Below, piece after piece: positions 17,300-26,588 of a stretch of DNA of 39,992 nt. The notes under the pieces were generated by a model. The model was not told where the DNA came from, did not search any database, and saw nothing but the letters and a program-made list of their open reading frames with translations. The position numbers were made by a program, and so were the translations under genes. How positions within the stretch are numbered: position 1 is the stretch's first letter; the number at the start of each line of letters is the position of its first letter. This DNA is from Gammaproteobacteria bacterium (GTDB lineage: Bacteria; Pseudomonadota; Gammaproteobacteria; Pseudomonadales; Azotimanducaceae), in contig VGVE01000019.1 of assembly GCA_016874135.1 (NCBI GenBank), positions 1 through 39,992 of the forward strand. Reading direction: 5' to 3'.

Positions 17300-17809
17300 A
17301 TGATTGAAACCCGGTTCGACGAAGCTACACACGGGGTGCAGTACATCCTCCGACCCAACCAGTCCTGGACCTGGCGCGCCAACATCTGGTTCCTTGGCGT
17401 GCTCTGCACGGTGTCCCTGACAATTGCTTTCACGTTCACCTGGTTTGGCATGTGGATGATCCTGCCCTGGAGTCTGCTGGAACTGGGCGTGCTGACGGCT
17501 TGTCTCTGGCTGTGCGTCCGCAGAGGTTATCGGCAGGAGGTCATCGTTCTGCATCCGGAGTCAGTGCATTTTCAGAAAGGGCAACGCCAGGAACCTGTCA
17601 GGATCACCTTCGAACGACACTTTGAACGGTTCTTCACGCGGTTCCACGTGGAACGACACCCGCATCCGTGGCGCGATCCGCGGTTGAAACTGTGCTGTCG
17701 TGGCGAACAGATCGAGATTGGCGCGTTCCTCCCGGCTGAAGAAAAACAAGCGCTGATTGCCGATCTCAGGCGCGGTATTCGCTACGTGGACGCCGGTATG
17801 CGCCAGTAA
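17300..17809 (+). CDS. DUF2244 family integral membrane protein
   Basis: 169 residues matching the DUF2244 family of small membrane proteins. It starts with the family's LRPNQSWTWRANIWF segment, has two adjacent hydrophobic helices (about 28-48 and 52-73, WFLGVLCTVSLTIAF and WMILPWSLLELGVLT), and ends in a cytoplasmic beta-rich domain with RRGYRQEVIVL and RLKLCCRGEQIEIGAFL. Family function is unknown; members are often found near cytochrome oxidase genes, which is not the case here. The ATG at 17300 has a weak ribosome binding site. It is divergent from clpB and converges on the comEC remnant. Confidence 0.8.
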   Translation: MIETRFDEATHGVQYILRPNQSWTWRANIWFLGVLCTVSLTIAFTFTWFGMWMILPWSLLELGVLTACLWLCVRRGYRQEVIVLHPESVHFQKGQRQEPVRITFERHFERFFTRFHVERHPHPWRDPRLKLCCRGEQIEIGAFLPAEEKQALIADLRRGIRYVDAGMRQ

Positions 17810-17859
17810 CGCGGATTTTGTGCGCGATAAGAAGCGAGGTGTTCTGGAGTGAGTGAACT

Positions 17860-19846
17860 CTAGTGGATCGCACCTTGCTCTGCCGTCACTTCAACCCGTG
17901 CACCGGCTTGTTGCCAGCGCGCACCCACCTCCGGGTGGGGGTGTCGATACGGGTTGTGTCGACCAGCACTGATCAGCGCAAAACGCGGCCGTGTTCTGGG
18001 CACGAACGCCCTGCTTGATGCGGATATGCAGCTGTGATGTGCGCCCAGCATAACGTCGATCCGATCGAGCACCTCCGCGTCAAGACCTCGCAACAAGACA
18101 GTTTCCGCCAAACTCCCTGAATCTCCGGTCAGAAGAACCGCCGATACACCATTGTCGACCAGCAAGCCGCACGAAAGGTCGTTGCTCTTTATCCTCGCAC
18201 CGAATTCAGCGCGCGTTGGATCAGCTCTCGGCAGCGGCACAAAGCGTACCCCGTCACGCGACCACGGCGGAAAGCCGTGGCAGCTCACCCCACGCAGCAC
18301 CGATTCACCCTACAGTACCAACGTATCAGGGGCGCGGTCGATCAAGTCGGCTGCCGAGGTCCTGGAGGTACCAGCGGCAACAGCACGAGAGGCGTAAGCA
18401 ATACACGGATTCTCCACGGCGTCGGCAGTATCCACAGAAAGGCAGCCGTGATCGCCACCAGGCTCAGGAGCCATCCCGTGCTGGCGGTCATGATCGCTGC
18501 GGGTTCGGATGCGGCAGACAAGAGCCTCAACGTGACATCCCGTGTGAAGTCAGCGATGCGCACGAGCGCCTCCGCCAATCGCTCACACCACGGCAGGATC
18601 AAACATCCGGTCAGCAGAAAAGGCAGCACAATGGCACTGACCAGCGGAATCGCCAGGAGATTCACAGCGGGTGCAGTCACACTCACACTGCCGATGAAGA
18701 AGGTGATCCACGCACTCATACCCAACGACAGCAGCAGTTGGCTGCTGATAAAGAGCCTCGTTTTCCCAGCGAGTCCCGGTGCCGCCACGCGTCGGCCTGG
18801 GCTGCGATCAACGTTGCAACAGCTGCAAAAGATAACCAGAAGCCAGAAGCAAGCACCGCAAGTGGTGATGCGGCGAGTGTCACAAGGAATGCGAGACAGA
18901 ACGCGCCGACCGGCGAGACCTTCCGCGCGCGCACCAGCACTACGGCACCGATCGCATAACAGATTACCGCACGCACAGCGGGTACTTCGAACCCAGTCAG
19001 TGCGGTGTACGCCAGCGCTGCGACAAAGGCGGAAGCCGCCGCGGCGTAGCGCGCGGGAAAAGTCGGGATGAACAACAACACCAACCTGCCAATGAGAAGG
19101 CCCAGTACGGCACCAAGAACCGCGACGATGACGATGTGGAGCCCTGAAACGATGATCAGGTGAATGGTGCCGGTCTCGCGGAAGAGCACCCATTGCGCGC
19201 GCTCCACCGCAGACCCATCCGCTACGGCGAGGGCGAGCAGGACTCCGCCGTGACGGAATGGTGCGTGAGATCCATCCGGACCATCACCTGCAACGGTAGG
19301 CTCGGCAGAACCCGGCGCCCCGACTCTATCCGCCAGCGGCAGGAAGAATTGCCTGATCCGGGCTCTGGTTCGAACGTCCCAGGGTACCGGCGCCGATCCG
19401 GTTCGCTCCCCACTTCGAACATAACCGGTACCCGCAATTCCTTCGCTGAAGAGCCACCGTTCGTAGTCAAATCCGGCCGGATTGGCAAAGCCGACTGGCG
19501 GCGGCAAGCGTGCATGCACCCGCCACAATTCTCCCACCTGTAGCGAATCCATGGAGAGCGGCCAGGACAGCCGAAGTTCGACGCCTTTCTTCAGATCGCA
19601 AGGGACAGGTCGCTGGTTGAGCACAGCCGCACTGACCTGCACCCGAAACGGCCGATAGCGCGCCTCTTCTTCGATCGACGAAACTTCCAGCATGCGAACC
19701 GGCAACTCTTCGATGTCCTGCGAACACCCGGACACCTGCCGCTGCACCATGTCTGTGTGTGACTCGATCACCACACTCCCCACAGCGACGAACACGAGCA
19801 CAACAAGTAAACGACGCAATCGTTCGGATTGCAGACAAGATGTCAT
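17860..19846 (-). pseudogene. comEC: comEC (DNA uptake channel), degraded
   Basis: Remnant of the inner-membrane channel that imports single-stranded DNA during natural transformation. Frame one, from the ATG at 19846, encodes the N-terminal OB-like domain and the first part of the Competence domain (RETGTIHLIIVSGLHI, SGFWLSFAAVATLIAA). Near 18761-18767 (GGGAAAA on the coding strand) the homology jumps to the -1 frame and continues (KTRLFISSQLLLSLGMSAW) to a stop at 18342. Homology resumes in a third frame about 18355 (ADLIDRAPDTLVL), meets a TAG at 18310-18312, and runs to 17860 as the end of the metallo-beta-lactamase domain (LLTGDSGSLAE, ISAGRHNPYRHPHPEV). The stretch that should carry DVGQG and HxDxDH, about 75-90 residues, is missing. 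Three independent lesions make decay more likely than sequencing error. The location between lolE and exbB is conserved. Confidence 0.85.
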
Positions 19847-19881
19847 CGCAGCATCCGGGCTCTTATGGACATAATCCCCTT

Positions 19882-20406
19882 ATGCCGCGCGATTTCATCA
19901 GGCGCTATCTGCCAACGCCCGAAAAGCTGAACGAGTTTTCCGCTTTGCGTCCGCTCGGCAAGCTGATCCACAACGAAGACCTGTGGCACCTGAACCGGCG
20001 ATCCGCATCAGGTGCGACGTTTATCGGCATATTCTGCGCGTTCCTGCCGATTCCGTTCCAGATGTTGCCCGCTGGCGCACTCGCCATCGCCTTCCGCTGC
20101 AACCTGCCCATCAGCCTGGCGCTCTGCTGGCTGACGAATCCGGTGACGATGGCACCACTCATGTACTTTCAGTACCGGTTGGGTTCCTGGCTTCTCGGCA
20201 GAGAAATCTCAACAACCGACATCAGTTTATCGACGGAATGGCTGCTGGATAACCTCGTCAACGTGGGTTATCCGCTCCTGTTCGGTTCCGTGGTGTGCGG
20301 CTGGGTGCTCGGTCTCACCAGCCTGGTTTTGGTGCGGCTGTTGTGGCGCCTGCATATCATTCGCAGGTGGCGCGAACGCCGCGCCCGGCGTCAAAGGGCC
20401 GCCTGA
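19882..20406 (+). CDS. DUF2062 family membrane protein
   Basis: 174-residue integral membrane protein of the DUF2062 family, function unknown. It opens with PRDFIRRYLPTPEKL, contains the family core LWHLNRRSASGATFIGIFCAF, PIPFQMLPAGALA and WLTNPVTMAPLMYFQYRLG, has three to four hydrophobic segments and ends in a basic RRWRERRARRQR tail. The frame is open upstream to 19759, but homologues begin at the ATG at 19882. No ribosome binding site precedes it and a CATAAT hexamer ends 7 bases upstream, so the mRNA may be leaderless. It is divergent from comEC and convergent with lolE; I recall a homologue beside comEC in pseudomonads. Confidence 0.85.
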   Translation: MPRDFIRRYLPTPEKLNEFSALRPLGKLIHNEDLWHLNRRSASGATFIGIFCAFLPIPFQMLPAGALAIAFRCNLPISLALCWLTNPVTMAPLMYFQYRLGSWLLGREISTTDISLSTEWLLDNLVNVGYPLLFGSVVCGWVLGLTSLVLVRLLWRLHIIRRWRERRARRQRAA

Positions 20407-20418
20407 CTGACGTGCCCC

Positions 20419-20434
20419 CGGCTGCATGCAGCCG
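20419..20434. terminator. 16-bp palindrome between convergent genes
   Basis: Perfect palindrome CGGCTGCATGCAGCCG in the 50-base gap between the DUF2062 stop and the lolE stop. It can fold as a 6-bp GC-rich stem with a CATG loop. There is no T-run on either side, so it is at best a Rho-assisted or mRNA-end hairpin. Confidence 0.35.
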
Positions 20435-20456
20435 CCAAGTTACGACGACGGTGTCT

Positions 20457-21656
20457 TCAGCTTCCGTGTAAGCCCTGTACTGGATGAACCTGCCGAGCTT
20501 TTGCAGCCGGGATCCAGGCAGCGAGAACGCAGATGGCCGTTGAGAGTCCAGCGATGATTGCAAGGTCTGAGGGCTCGATCACCACCGGTATCTCAACGAA
20601 GTAGGTGCCTTCCAGAAATCGCACACCGGCAAGAGATTCGAGCGCCGCGACCAGCGAATCGACGTGCAGTGCCGCCGCCACACCGAGCACGAGTCCCGCT
20701 GCAATGCCGCTGGTGGCAATGAGTGCACCCTGCACCAGGAAGATTCGTTCCACCTGCGACGCGGTGGCGCCCAGTGTGCGTAGGATCGCGATCGCCGGTG
20801 TCTTTTCACGGACCAGCATGATCTGCCCGGAAACGATGTTGAACGCGGCTACGGCTACCACCAGCAGGAGCAGAACGAACATCATCACTTTCTCGATTTT
20901 CACAGCGCTGAAGAGCTCGCCGTAACGCTCTGTCCACGGAGAAAAGCGCAACGCCGGAAAGTCGCGGCGCAGTCGATCCGCGATCAGCTGCGCATCAAAT
21001 GGCTCCGACAACTGTAGTTGAACGCCACGCTGACCACCCTGCTCATAAACCACGGCTGGAACATGCGCGAGGCCGATCAGACCGAGCCCGTAGTCGGGTT
21101 CGGCATCCAGTCGAAAGGTTCCTGCGAGCCTGAACGTTTCGGTCACAGGACGGACACGATCCGCCTTGGCTGCCAGCAGGGTAACGGTCAGACGATCTCC
21201 AGGCAGAACCCCGAGATGATTGGCGAGTGGTTCGCCGAGAACGATGTAACTCTCGTCACCCAGCAACGCTTCAAGTGAACCGCTTTGCAGGTGATCCCGA
21301 ATCTCGTCCAGCGCGGCGGTGCCTTGCGCATCCAGCGCGAGTATTGAGACCGGCTGGACTGCTGAACCGCGGGATACCATGCCCGTCGCTTCGAAATAGG
21401 GAAAGGCTGATGTTATCGCCGGATCAGCAGCGACCTCTTTAGGAACTTCATCCACCGATTCGACGATCAGGTGTGGAATCGCGCGTAGCAGCCGCGTTTT
21501 CAGCTCATGATCAAAACCATTCATCACGCTGACTACGACGGTGAGCACGAGAACACCAAGCAGAAGCCCGATCAGCGAAACCCAGGTGATGAAACTCACA
21601 TAACCCTGACGGCCCGTACGCAGGTACCGAAAGGCAATGTCCGTGGAGACGTTCAT
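20457..21656 (-). CDS. lolE: Lipoprotein-releasing ABC transporter permease LolE
   Basis: 399-residue inner-membrane permease of the LolCDE complex, which extracts outer-membrane lipoproteins from the inner membrane and hands them to LolA. Topology is typical: one N-terminal helix (FITWVSLIGLLLGVLVLTVVV), a large periplasmic domain (about 50-260), then three helices starting MMFVLLLLVVAVAAFNIVSGQ. It lacks the Pro-rich Hook loop seen in the upstream paralogue, so I call this one LolE. Its start overlaps lolD by 4 bases. Last gene of lolC-lolD-lolE. Confidence 0.92.
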   Translation of the reverse strand: MNVSTDIAFRYLRTGRQGYVSFITWVSLIGLLLGVLVLTVVVSVMNGFDHELKTRLLRAIPHLIVESVDEVPKEVAADPAITSAFPYFEATGMVSRGSAVQPVSILALDAQGTAALDEIRDHLQSGSLEALLGDESYIVLGEPLANHLGVLPGDRLTVTLLAAKADRVRPVTETFRLAGTFRLDAEPDYGLGLIGLAHVPAVVYEQGGQRGVQLQLSEPFDAQLIADRLRRDFPALRFSPWTERYGELFSAVKIEKVMMFVLLLLVVAVAAFNIVSGQIMLVREKTPAIAILRTLGATASQVERIFLVQGALIATSGIAAGLVLGVAAALHVDSLVAALESLAGVRFLEGTYFVEIPVVIEPSDLAIIAGLSTAICVLAAWIPAAKARQVHPVQGLHGS

Positions 21657-22444
21657 CCGCTGAGTCGGCCGCCTTCCAGCGACACTACCCTGTCTACACC
21701 CTGGGTCACGGCGCTGTCATGAGTGGCGATGAGAATGCCGATACCCTGCTCACGGCACAGGTTGCGCATCAATTCGAGAACGTGCGCTGCATTGTCACGA
21801 TCGAGATTGCCCGTAGGTTCATCGGCAAGGATGAGCGCCGGGCGGGCGACCAGCGCGCGCGCAACAGCGACGCGTTGTCGTTCTCCGCCGGAGAGCTCCG
21901 CAGGACGATGTGTTGTGCGGTGTGCAAGACCCACCGCTTCGAGCATCACCTGGGCGGCGCTGCCTGCAACGGAAGCCGGCTGCCCGCCCAAACGCAGTGG
22001 CATCGCAACATTTTCTTCGGCCGTGAATTCGGGCAAGAGGTGATGCATCTGGTAGACGAATCCGAGGTTACGGTTCCGTATCGCTGCCCGCCCATTCACG
22101 TCGGCCGCGGTCATGTCTTCGCCGCGGATCAGAACGCGCCCCTTATCCGCTTCATCAAGCCCCGCCAGTACGTGCAGCAGTGTGCTCTTGCCGGAACCAC
22201 TGCGACCCACCATCGCCACGAGCTCACCTGCACGGATACGAAGATCCACATGTTCGAGCACCGGAACCCGCGTTTGACCCTGCACGTATGCCTTCGCCAA
22301 TCCTGAAGCATCGAGTGCGGCTTGGGACGGGCCACCGTCCACCGCGTTCTTAAGGTTCACGTGGCTGTTCCGTTTTGACGCAGCGCATCGTTCATCCATC
22401 TCTCGGTTTAAATCCGTCTTGCCGTTGCAACGTTCACAAATCAC
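21653..22444 (-). CDS. lolD: Lipoprotein-releasing ABC transporter ATPase LolD
   Basis: ATPase of the LolCDE complex. Walker A GRSGSGKST, Q-loop VYQMHHLLPEFTAEENVAMP (the MacB/LolD-type Q-loop region), signature LSGGERQRVAVARAL, Walker B LILADEPTGNLD and H-loop ATHDSAV are all present. The frame opens with a GTG at 22444 overlapping the lolC stop (GTGA), giving 263 residues, about 30 more than usual. An ATG at 22399 gives a more typical length and I cannot choose between them from sequence alone. Confidence 0.94.
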   Translation of the reverse strand: MICERCNGKTDLNREMDERCAASKRNSHVNLKNAVDGGPSQAALDASGLAKAYVQGQTRVPVLEHVDLRIRAGELVAMVGRSGSGKSTLLHVLAGLDEADKGRVLIRGEDMTAADVNGRAAIRNRNLGFVYQMHHLLPEFTAEENVAMPLRLGGQPASVAGSAAQVMLEAVGLAHRTTHRPAELSGGERQRVAVARALVARPALILADEPTGNLDRDNAAHVLELMRNLCREQGIGILIATHDSAVTQGVDRVVSLEGGRLSG

Positions 22445-23721
22445 TCATGCGCCAGGACTACAATGGGCGTCTGGCGTGTAGCTTTCCAGGCGGGAAAAAG
22501 CGCAGACAGCACAATGAGGAAAAGGCTGATTCCGACAATAAGCCCGATGTCGCTGGCACGAATGTCTACCGGCAGATAGCCGATGAAGTACTGGCTCATC
22601 AGGTCCCGACCGCTGAGCCCGGACAGTAGCATCAGACCATCCGGCAACAACAGCGTGAGCAACACACCACCGATAACACCGGCGAGCAGGCCCGCAAACC
22701 CAAGCAAGAGTCCCAGAATCAGGAAGACGCGCAAGACCAGTGTTGTACTGCTACCCATGCTACGCAGAATGGCCACATCGGCTCGTTTCTGGTCTGCAAC
22801 CATCATCAGCCCCGAGACCAGATTGAACGCCGCCACCGCGACGAGGAACAACAACAAAACAAACATGGTGATCTTCTGCGTGACGATCGCCTGGTACAGG
22901 TTGCCATGCACCCGGGTCCAGGGTCGCACCGCAGCGATGTCGTCACCGAATGCCTCTTCCGCAGCAAGCCAGACGTGGTCGGTCGCAAACACGTCCTCAA
23001 GGCGCACCTGATAGCCACTGGTACGCGAGCCGATGCGAAAGAGCTTGCCGGCATCAGCGAGATGAACGAACGCTGCACGACCGTCCATCTCCGATTGGGT
23101 ATTCACCAATGCGGTCACCTGAAAGCGGCGTTGGCGCGGCAACAAACCCACAGGCGACACCACCGGCGTTGGCAGAACCAGCGTCACCGCATCACCGACC
23201 CGGACACCAAGCTGCCTGGCCAGACGCTGGCCAAGCCATACTTCGAATTTTCCCGGGTTCAGGGACCCGCTCGTCGGTTCGATGAACTGGTAGAGGTCGG
23301 ACACTGATCGATGCAGTTCCGGGTCAATCCCGGTTACCAAGACACCGGTCACCTTGTCACCACTGCTCGCAAGGGCGGCTTCTTCAATCACCGGAGCAAC
23401 GCCTGTGATGCCGGCGCCGGCCAGCAAGGTCGCCTCCCGCGCGGAGTCTTGAGGAGCCGGCTTTTTCAGCCACACCGTGGCATGCGCAGTCATGCCCAGC
23501 AATCGCTCACGGAGTTCCCGCTCGAAACCGTTGATCACCGACAGCACGATGATGAGAACTGCAACAGACAATCCAAGACCGACGACGGCTGCAACACTCA
23601 CGGCTGACAACATGCTTGCCGCGCCGGTGAGGTACCGCCAGGCAATCATCCAGCAAATCAGGGTCGCGTTTTCCCGCGGTGCCTGCGGATGGTGTCCGGG
23701 TTGAAGCGAATTCTGGTTCAT
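22441..23721 (-). CDS. lolC: Lipoprotein-releasing ABC transporter permease LolC
   Basis: 426-residue permease, first gene of lolC-lolD-lolE. It has an N-terminal membrane helix (AAVVGLGLSVAVLIIVLSVI), a periplasmic domain, and three C-terminal helices ending in the conserved TPIVVLAHE. The periplasmic domain contains LPTPVVSPVGLLPRQRRF, matching the LolC Hook loop that recruits LolA and is absent from LolE. This is the basis for naming the two paralogues. The start ATG at 23721 lacks a clear ribosome binding site, and the first ~25 residues are poorly conserved, so MIAWRYL (residue 25) could be the true start. The 256 bases upstream contain a GTGCTCG/CGAGCAC inverted repeat (23864-23886) and otherwise nothing I can name. 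Confidence 0.92.
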   Translation of the reverse strand: MNQNSLQPGHHPQAPRENATLICWMIAWRYLTGAASMLSAVSVAAVVGLGLSVAVLIIVLSVINGFERELRERLLGMTAHATVWLKKPAPQDSAREATLLAGAGITGVAPVIEEAALASSGDKVTGVLVTGIDPELHRSVSDLYQFIEPTSGSLNPGKFEVWLGQRLARQLGVRVGDAVTLVLPTPVVSPVGLLPRQRRFQVTALVNTQSEMDGRAAFVHLADAGKLFRIGSRTSGYQVRLEDVFATDHVWLAAEEAFGDDIAAVRPWTRVHGNLYQAIVTQKITMFVLLLFLVAVAAFNLVSGLMMVADQKRADVAILRSMGSSTTLVLRVFLILGLLLGFAGLLAGVIGGVLLTLLLPDGLMLLSGLSGRDLMSQYFIGYLPVDIRASDIGLIVGISLFLIVLSALFPAWKATRQTPIVVLAHE

Positions 23722-23977
23722 CAGACGCGCATCTTATGCTGACTTGATGACACGATTCGCCTGTCATTGAACATCATCAAGCCGGAAGCCGCCCAGCGCC
23801 GCTACAACTCGCGATTCTCTCCGGATTCTCTGTGTCTCTCTGTGTCTTGGATGCGAACAAGCCGTGCTCGACCATACACCGAGCACGCGGGTCCAACACA
23901 TCCGTCTTATTCGCTGCTATGGAGACAACAGCGGCGACCGCAACCGGCTCTCATCAACAAGGCAGTCTTGGTGGCCG

Positions 23978-25399
23978 TTACGCTACGGCCAGTCTCGAAG
24001 TCGCCTTGCTCAGCGCGCCGTGAGCGTCGAGTGCTGCTACGCGGTAACTCTCCGCGTGGGTTGGGAAGTTGAAGACGTTTTCGATGTAGGTGTCGATCTT
24101 GGCTCCACTCAACAGCCCCATCTGACCGATGTGCACACGTTCACTGGCAAACGGGCCGACCGCGTGTATGCCAACGAGATCCCACTCGGGTGTCATCACC
24201 AGTTTCAGCATGCCTTCCTGGGCCTGTGCGATCTGCCCACGGGCGATCTCCTTAAAGTTCGACCGGCCTACCACAGCGCCGGGATATCTCTGCTGCGCCT
24301 GGGCTTCCGTCAAACCAACCGAAGCGAGCTCCGGTACGGAATAGATCCCTGTCGGGATGTACTCACTGAACTTGCCCGAGTCCACACCCTGGATGGCGCA
24401 CGCCACACATCGCCCTTGTTCCATGGCAGCCGATGCCAGTGAAGGCGGCCCGATCACATCTCCCGCCGCAAAAATATGCGGCACATTGGTCCGACCATTC
24501 GCATCCACGTCGATCAGCTTGCGGTCATTGACCTTGACGCCAGAGTTTTCAATCCGCAGCCCATCCACCTGGGAGATCCGGCCAAGTGAACACATGGCTT
24601 TGTCGGTACGCAGTATGGAACCGTCCTTGAAGGTGCTCTCCACCTGGCTGACACCGTCAAAACGCTCGTCCACCACATCCGCTTCACCGATGAAGACACC
24701 GCCGTGTTGTTCGAAATAATCGCGGAAGCGTGAGGTGAGATCCGCATCGAGGAAACCCAGCGGCCGCGCATTCCGGTCCACCAGCGTGACCTGGACACCC
24801 AGGAGTGCAAACACGGATGCGTATTCACAGGCTATCACGCCCCCGCCCAGCACAATCATCGTCTGCGGCAGGTAGGCGAGCGACAGAATGGAATCGCTGC
24901 CGCAGATGTTTTCGTGGTCGATCGCGACGTGCTCCGGCGCACGTGGTTTCGATCCGTTTTCAAGCACCACAAAGTTGGTACGGATGGTTGAGGTCTTGCC
25001 ATCGGTATGCCGCACCTTGAGGGTATGGGGATCGTCGAAACTCGCCCGGCCGTGAATGATGTGAATGCCGTTTCGAACCAGCTGTTCGGTCATGTAACTA
25101 TCATGAGCTTTGATGATGTGCGTAACCTCACCAATCAGCTCGCTCAAACTGCCCTGATACCGCTGCCGCGCGGAGCTAAGCTCAGCGAATTGTTTGCCTG
25201 CCTTGTACCGCTCTATTGCACGCTCGTGCAGCGCCTTGCTCGGGATCGTTCCCTGATGCACACAGGCACCACCGATTTCCCTTGCCTGTTCACAAATGGC
25301 AACGCGTTTGCCGCCCTTGGCTGCCTGGATTGCTGCTTTCTGCCCTGCGGGACCCGAACCCACGACGATGACGTCATAAACGTCGTTGTTGACACTCAT
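23978..25399 (-). CDS. sthA: Soluble pyridine nucleotide transhydrogenase SthA
   Basis: 473-residue cytoplasmic flavoprotein of the disulfide-reductase superfamily that transfers reducing equivalents between NADPH and NAD+. The FAD motif is VVGSGPAGQKAA near residue 12. The usual redox CxxxxC is replaced by ACVHQGTIPSK, with one cysteine only, which separates SthA from lipoamide or glutathione reductases. The second Rossmann motif is VLGGGVIACEYA and the FAD-binding HIFAAGDVIG is present, followed by the dimerisation domain. Length matches E. coli SthA. It overlaps the stop of the upstream HDOD gene by 4 bases. Confidence 0.95.
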   Translation of the reverse strand: MSVNNDVYDVIVVGSGPAGQKAAIQAAKGGKRVAICEQAREIGGACVHQGTIPSKALHERAIERYKAGKQFAELSSARQRYQGSLSELIGEVTHIIKAHDSYMTEQLVRNGIHIIHGRASFDDPHTLKVRHTDGKTSTIRTNFVVLENGSKPRAPEHVAIDHENICGSDSILSLAYLPQTMIVLGGGVIACEYASVFALLGVQVTLVDRNARPLGFLDADLTSRFRDYFEQHGGVFIGEADVVDERFDGVSQVESTFKDGSILRTDKAMCSLGRISQVDGLRIENSGVKVNDRKLIDVDANGRTNVPHIFAAGDVIGPPSLASAAMEQGRCVACAIQGVDSGKFSEYIPTGIYSVPELASVGLTEAQAQQRYPGAVVGRSNFKEIARGQIAQAQEGMLKLVMTPEWDLVGIHAVGPFASERVHIGQMGLLSGAKIDTYIENVFNFPTHAESYRVAALDAHGALSKATSRLAVA

Positions 25400-26274
25400 A
25401 GGATCATTGACTCCAGCGCATTACTGATCTGCTCTGACTTGGCGAGCAGCTCCTCGATATCCTCGGGATAAAGGTTAAGATGTTGAACCGCGTCGAGTTC
25501 AACGATCTGATCTGCATCGATGGTGTCCTGACGCATCGCTACCGCCACTGCACGGCCGGCTTCAACCGTGGCGACTTCATCCTTGTTCCCCGGCGCGTTA
25601 CCAAAATCGCCAACGTACTGGATACAGGTCCCCACGACTGCAGGCAGCTTCCAGTTGTCGACTAGCGCCGCCCCGGACTCAGACCCGAGTGACGCCATCA
25701 GATACTTCGCGTCGCCAAGTGACGGACTCGGTTCACGTTTGGAGAGTTCAACCGCGATCAAAGACGAACCGACGTTGTAGAGCAGACCACCGAGGGAGGA
25801 AATCTCAACGTTTTTGCGGGTTGTGCGCGCAAACTCTTTGGCCCAGAGCCCTGTTGCAAACCCAAGTTGCCATGCTTCGTCCATCAACAACTGGAAAGAA
25901 CATTTGGCAGGGAGCGCATTTTTCAGGGAAGCTGTCAGCGCAATCTCGCGAATGCGCACCATACCGAGTCGTGCAATCGCCTGTTGCAGAGCGACGATTT
26001 CCATCGAACCGCGGAACAACGGGGAATTCACCACGCGCATCACGTGGGTCGCGAGTGACTGGTCTTTCTGGATGAGGTTCGCGAGACGCTGTGCATCCGC
26101 CGCGTCATCAAGCGTGCTCGACAGCACCTCAAGGGCGACGTTGGGAAGCACGGGGAGTTTCAGGCGCTGCGCCGCAATATCGGTTCGCAGCCGACTCTCC
26201 AGTGCGGAGACGTCAGGCCCCGGACTTTGTGTTGCGACGACTGGTGATGACAGGGACATGCTTCGGCATCCCAT
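25396..26274 (-). CDS. HDOD-domain signalling protein
   Basis: 292 residues. An HDOD domain fills about 35-240: LPVLPNVALEVLSSTLDD opens it, followed by LANLIQKDQSLATHVMRVVNSPLFRG and AIARLGMVRIREIALTASL. HDOD proteins are HD-fold relatives that lack phosphodiesterase residues and act as protein-interaction or regulatory modules in motility, stress and cell-cycle signalling. No other domain is visible. The first ATG is at 26274; an internal ATG at 26259 (MSLSSPVV) has GGGA at a better distance. The gene is sandwiched between nqrM and sthA, overlapping the latter by 4 bases. Confidence 0.85.
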   Translation of the reverse strand: MGCRSMSLSSPVVATQSPGPDVSALESRLRTDIAAQRLKLPVLPNVALEVLSSTLDDAADAQRLANLIQKDQSLATHVMRVVNSPLFRGSMEIVALQQAIARLGMVRIREIALTASLKNALPAKCSFQLLMDEAWQLGFATGLWAKEFARTTRKNVEISSLGGLLYNVGSSLIAVELSKREPSPSLGDAKYLMASLGSESGAALVDNWKLPAVVGTCIQYVGDFGNAPGNKDEVATVEAGRAVAVAMRQDTIDADQIVELDAVQHLNLYPEDIEELLAKSEQISNALESMIL

Positions 26275-26348
26275 CTCTGGATGGATGTTTTCAGCATAGA
26301 CAAAGAAACAGAAATCACCGGCTTGAGACGGGATTCAGGCGCGGAGGG

Positions 26349-26588
26349 TCAGAAGTCCTTGCGGTCCGGTGGAATCGCCGTTGCATCAAGACCGAGGTCG
26401 GCTCCCGGCAAACTGGCCCGATCACACTTCGCGGGATTGCCACCACACACTTCGCAGGCGGCCCCAATGTTCAGCGCCTTCATGCCGCCACAGCTGCCGG
26501 CAATTGGCTTACGCCCCAGGATCACCCCGACGGCCATACAGGCCGTGAGCAGCAGCATGGCGAAAAAAGCGAATATGGCTGTGCTCAT
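26349..26588 (-). CDS. nqrM: Na+-NQR maturation factor NqrM
   Basis: 79-residue DUF539 family protein: an N-terminal membrane helix (IFAFFAMLLLTACMAVGVIL) followed by the signature GRKPIAGSCGG and a cysteine cluster ACEVCGGNPAKCD. In Vibrio, NqrM is needed to insert the iron centre in the membrane part of the Na+-translocating NADH:quinone reductase. It overlaps the upstream apbE by 4 bases (ATGA). apbE-nqrM usually sits at the end of nqrABCDEF, but the genes upstream here are unrelated. Confidence 0.92.
   Translation of the reverse strand: MSTAIFAFFAMLLLTACMAVGVILGRKPIAGSCGGMKALNIGAACEVCGGNPAKCDRASLPGADLGLDATAIPPDRKDF

Noticed and set aside
23864..23886. GTGCTCG/CGAGCAC inverted repeat between sthA and lolC
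   Set aside because: Perfect 7-bp stem, but no T-run, no known operator match and no clear promoter context.
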